Below are positions 62,296 to 64,000 of a stretch of DNA of 64,000 nt, in pieces (position 1 is the stretch's first letter; each line of letters begins with the position of its first letter). The position numbers were made by a program, and so were the translations under genes. The stretch spans positions 383,141-447,140 of the forward strand of contig CAVUCS010000006.1 of assembly GCA_963740065.1 (NCBI GenBank). The letters run 5' to 3'. Under the pieces are notes generated by a model. The model did not search any database. It was not told where the DNA came from and was given only the letters and a program-made list of their open reading frames with translations. This DNA comes from DASVDE01 sp963740065 (GTDB lineage Bacteria > Actinomycetota > Thermoleophilia > Solirubrobacterales > 70-9).

Positions 62296-62714
62296 TTGAG
62301 CCTCTTCGTCGATACGTCTGCGTTCTACGCGTTGACCGATGACTAGCGATCAGTCATACGGTCGCGCGAGCTGAGCTGCTGGCGAGCGCAGAGCAACTCG
62401 TGACGACCGACTACGTGCTGCTGGAGACCTGGATGCTGATCGACAAGCGCGGAGGACATGCGGGCCGCAGAGGCGTTCTGGAAGTCGATCCGCGCCGGAG
62501 CGGCGACCGTCGAGCACATCACCCCCGCCGACCTCGATGCCGCCGGGGCTGATCGGTGAGGCCTTCCACGACCAAGGCTTTCTCGCTCGTCGACCGCACA
62601 GGCTCTGCCGCGATGGAGCGCCTTGGCGTCCACCGCGCCGTCACCTTCGACGACGACTTCGCCGTCTACCGCTTCGGCCCGAGACGCGACCGCGCCTTCG
62701 AAGTGCTGCGCTGA
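62296..62714 (+). pseudogene. vapC: VapC-type PIN-domain toxin, second locus, at least four frameshifts
   Basis: TTG 62296 follows the antitoxin stop directly. Pieces in three frames add up to a PIN protein: SLFVDTSAFYALTDD; then RAELLASAEQLVTTDYVLLE; then AAEAFWKSIRAGAATVEHI; then LIGEAFHDQGF; then SLVDRTGSAAMERLGVHRAV and TFDDDFAVYRFG. The order matches VapC exactly, with the conserved Asp, Glu and two late Asp residues. Breaks lie near 62345, 62465, 62540 and 62580. Confidence 0.7.
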
Positions 62715-62723
62715 AGCTCCTCG

Positions 62724-64000
62724 TCACTGCCTGCCCAGAACGGCTTGTGTGAGCTGGTGCTCCAGGTCGCGAAGACCTTGAGCGCGGTCTCCTTCGACGA
62801 CTGGGCTGCCGAGGTAGCTCATTTCAAGGACGCGTTCGGCAATCAATGACTTGCTCAGCTCGCCGTCGATTCCAACTTCGGACTGCCATTCAGCGAGGTG
62901 CTTTCCACGCCCGCTGGCGGGCAACTCTTCGGCGGCGACTCTTGCCGACGCTCTGGTCGTGGCTGCTACGACCTCGTTGACGGCTCTGGCCAGAACCTCC
63001 GCGTCCACATGATCTTCGAAGACAGAGCCCCGGCTCCTCGCCGTTTCCCCAGGTGACAACGCGGTTTTCTTGTCTGGCTCGCTTTGGAACCTTTCGCCCG
63101 TGTTTTCTGCCGCCGGAGTCGGCGTCGATGAGGTAGGCGACGTCGGCCCGCTTCGTGTTCCAGGCCAGCCGCGTCTTCGTCGGAGACTCAAGCAAGGCCG
63201 GGCACGACCTGGAACTTGAAAGGAGCGTTTCGCTTTGCCGGGCGACGCGCCTCGCGCAGCAATGTCGGAAGCAGGAGCATCTCCGTGATTCCCTCTCCGA
63301 TTACGGCGTAGCGCGCCGGGGTGAAAGCCAGGGCGTTGGCGCCCATCGCCAGGACCATCGGCGTCAGCCCCGCTCCCTGGCTCCATGCCGAGCGGCGAAT
63401 CTCGCTGCGCTCGGGACCGGTTTGCGCCACCGCCCGGATCGACGAGCCGAGATCCTGGGGGAGGCAGCCGAGGGAGTGGGTCGAGTAGATGATCGTTTCG
63501 GCTGCCGTTTGCCGCTCGAAGACCTTGATCAGATCGGCCTGTCCGGCGTAATGCAGGTGGGTCTCGGCTTCGTCGATCAGGAGGATCGGTTTGCTGGGCG
63601 AATCGGCGGTCCGGTGGGCGGGCAGGCCACCAGCGCGACGAACCATCGGAGGCCGTCGCTGCGCTCTCTCAGGCGAGTGTGTTGGTGGGTGTTCGCGTCG
63701 CGGATTTGGACTTCTAGCTTCTTCGGCGGTTGGCCAGAGCGCAACTGAGACTTCGTCTTGGGTCCAGATCTTGAACTGGCGCTCAAGCTCGGCGTTGATC
63801 TGGTTGACCCGGGTGTGGAGATTGTGGGGAGCGGCTGGGATCGAGGGCGAGCTCCCGCAAGGACTCGTACTCGACCTTCCCGAGGGCGCAAATGTTGTCA
63901 AGCGCGCCGGGAGCCGTTTCATGTTCCTCCCATTTATAGGAACCCGTAGCCAGCGCGCGTCATCGTCGGTGCGACCGTCTCCGCGTCCGAAGAAGAGGAA
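62724..64000 (-). pseudogene. OLD-family ATPase/Toprim nuclease, several frameshifts, 5' end beyond the window
   Basis: Minus-strand pieces from the window edge include ALDNICALGKVEYESLREL, then a long frame with ILLIDEAETHLHYAGQADLI (Walker B and the D-loop region of ABC/SMC-like ATPases), YSTHSLGCLP (switch His), and RYAVIGEGITEMLLLPTLL (Toprim glutamate). In another frame VAYLIDADSGGRKHG gives the Toprim DxD-like motif. This order fits OLD-type proteins, many of which act in phage defence. The region is broken at about four places. Whether the gene is dead or poorly sequenced cannot be told. Confidence 0.6.

Overview
The window is high-GC DNA from an actinobacterium. Gene content and protein style point to the class Thermoleophilia (Solirubrobacterales-like): a Bacillus-type qcrABC menaquinol complex, a six-gene mce operon, TetR regulators with a GRHGL-type N-terminal extension, giant secreted NHL/Ig-type proteins with Lys/His-rich tails, and a family of small secreted four-cysteine proteins. 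The lineage is inferred from gene content only. No stretch over 300 bases lacks a gene.

Left part (1-12.8 kb): a truncated ymdB-like phosphodiesterase gene; an ABC-2 exporter pair; a tetrapyrrole cluster (hemB, a fused siroheme-decarboxylase-like ahbAB, hemL); a menaquinone and respiration block (HepS-like protein, qcrA, qcrB, qcrC, menG, hepT-like prenyl synthase); a zinc-ribbon protein; tatA and tatC; a membrane TPR protein with a broken frame; and tRNA-Lys(CTT).

Envelope part (12.8-29.5 kb): three members of the four-cysteine secreted family surround an MMPL transporter. Six MCE genes follow, each overlapping the next by 4 nt, then a TetR regulator and a fourth family member. No YrbE permease gene is present in the window.

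Housekeeping part (29.5-51 kb): purA, a membrane protein, a MazF-type toxin-antitoxin pair, dnaB with a DnaC/DnaI-like loader, the ribosomal/ssb group (rplI, rpsR, ssb, rpsF on the minus strand), two trehalose-forming glycosyltransferases, an HtrA lipoprotein protease with its two-component system, a FlgM-like small protein, thiL, a flippase-like membrane protein, a polytopic glycosyltransferase, a class A PBP, a short MscS protein, a CPBP protease and an L,D-transpeptidase.

Right part (50.7-64 kb): a frameshifted vapBC pair, pyrE, tRNA-Arg(CCT), three TetR genes in a row, a 1213-aa NHL/Ig-like secreted protein, a second large secreted protein and a fifth four-cysteine protein (both frameshifted), a second broken vapBC pair, and a broken OLD-family ATPase/Toprim gene running off the end.

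Two patterns cut across the window. First, there are palindromic elements: a 97-nt hairpin family with a conserved core and copy-specific complementary arms (2373-2469, 45159-45255), and a 45-nt family (36818-36862, 44010-44054). Both touch coding sequence. Second, many genes carry single-base frameshifts, most where one C or G seems to be missing from a homopolymer run. They crowd beyond 58 kb and look more like residual sequencing errors at a contig end than true gene decay, though the sequence alone cannot prove it.
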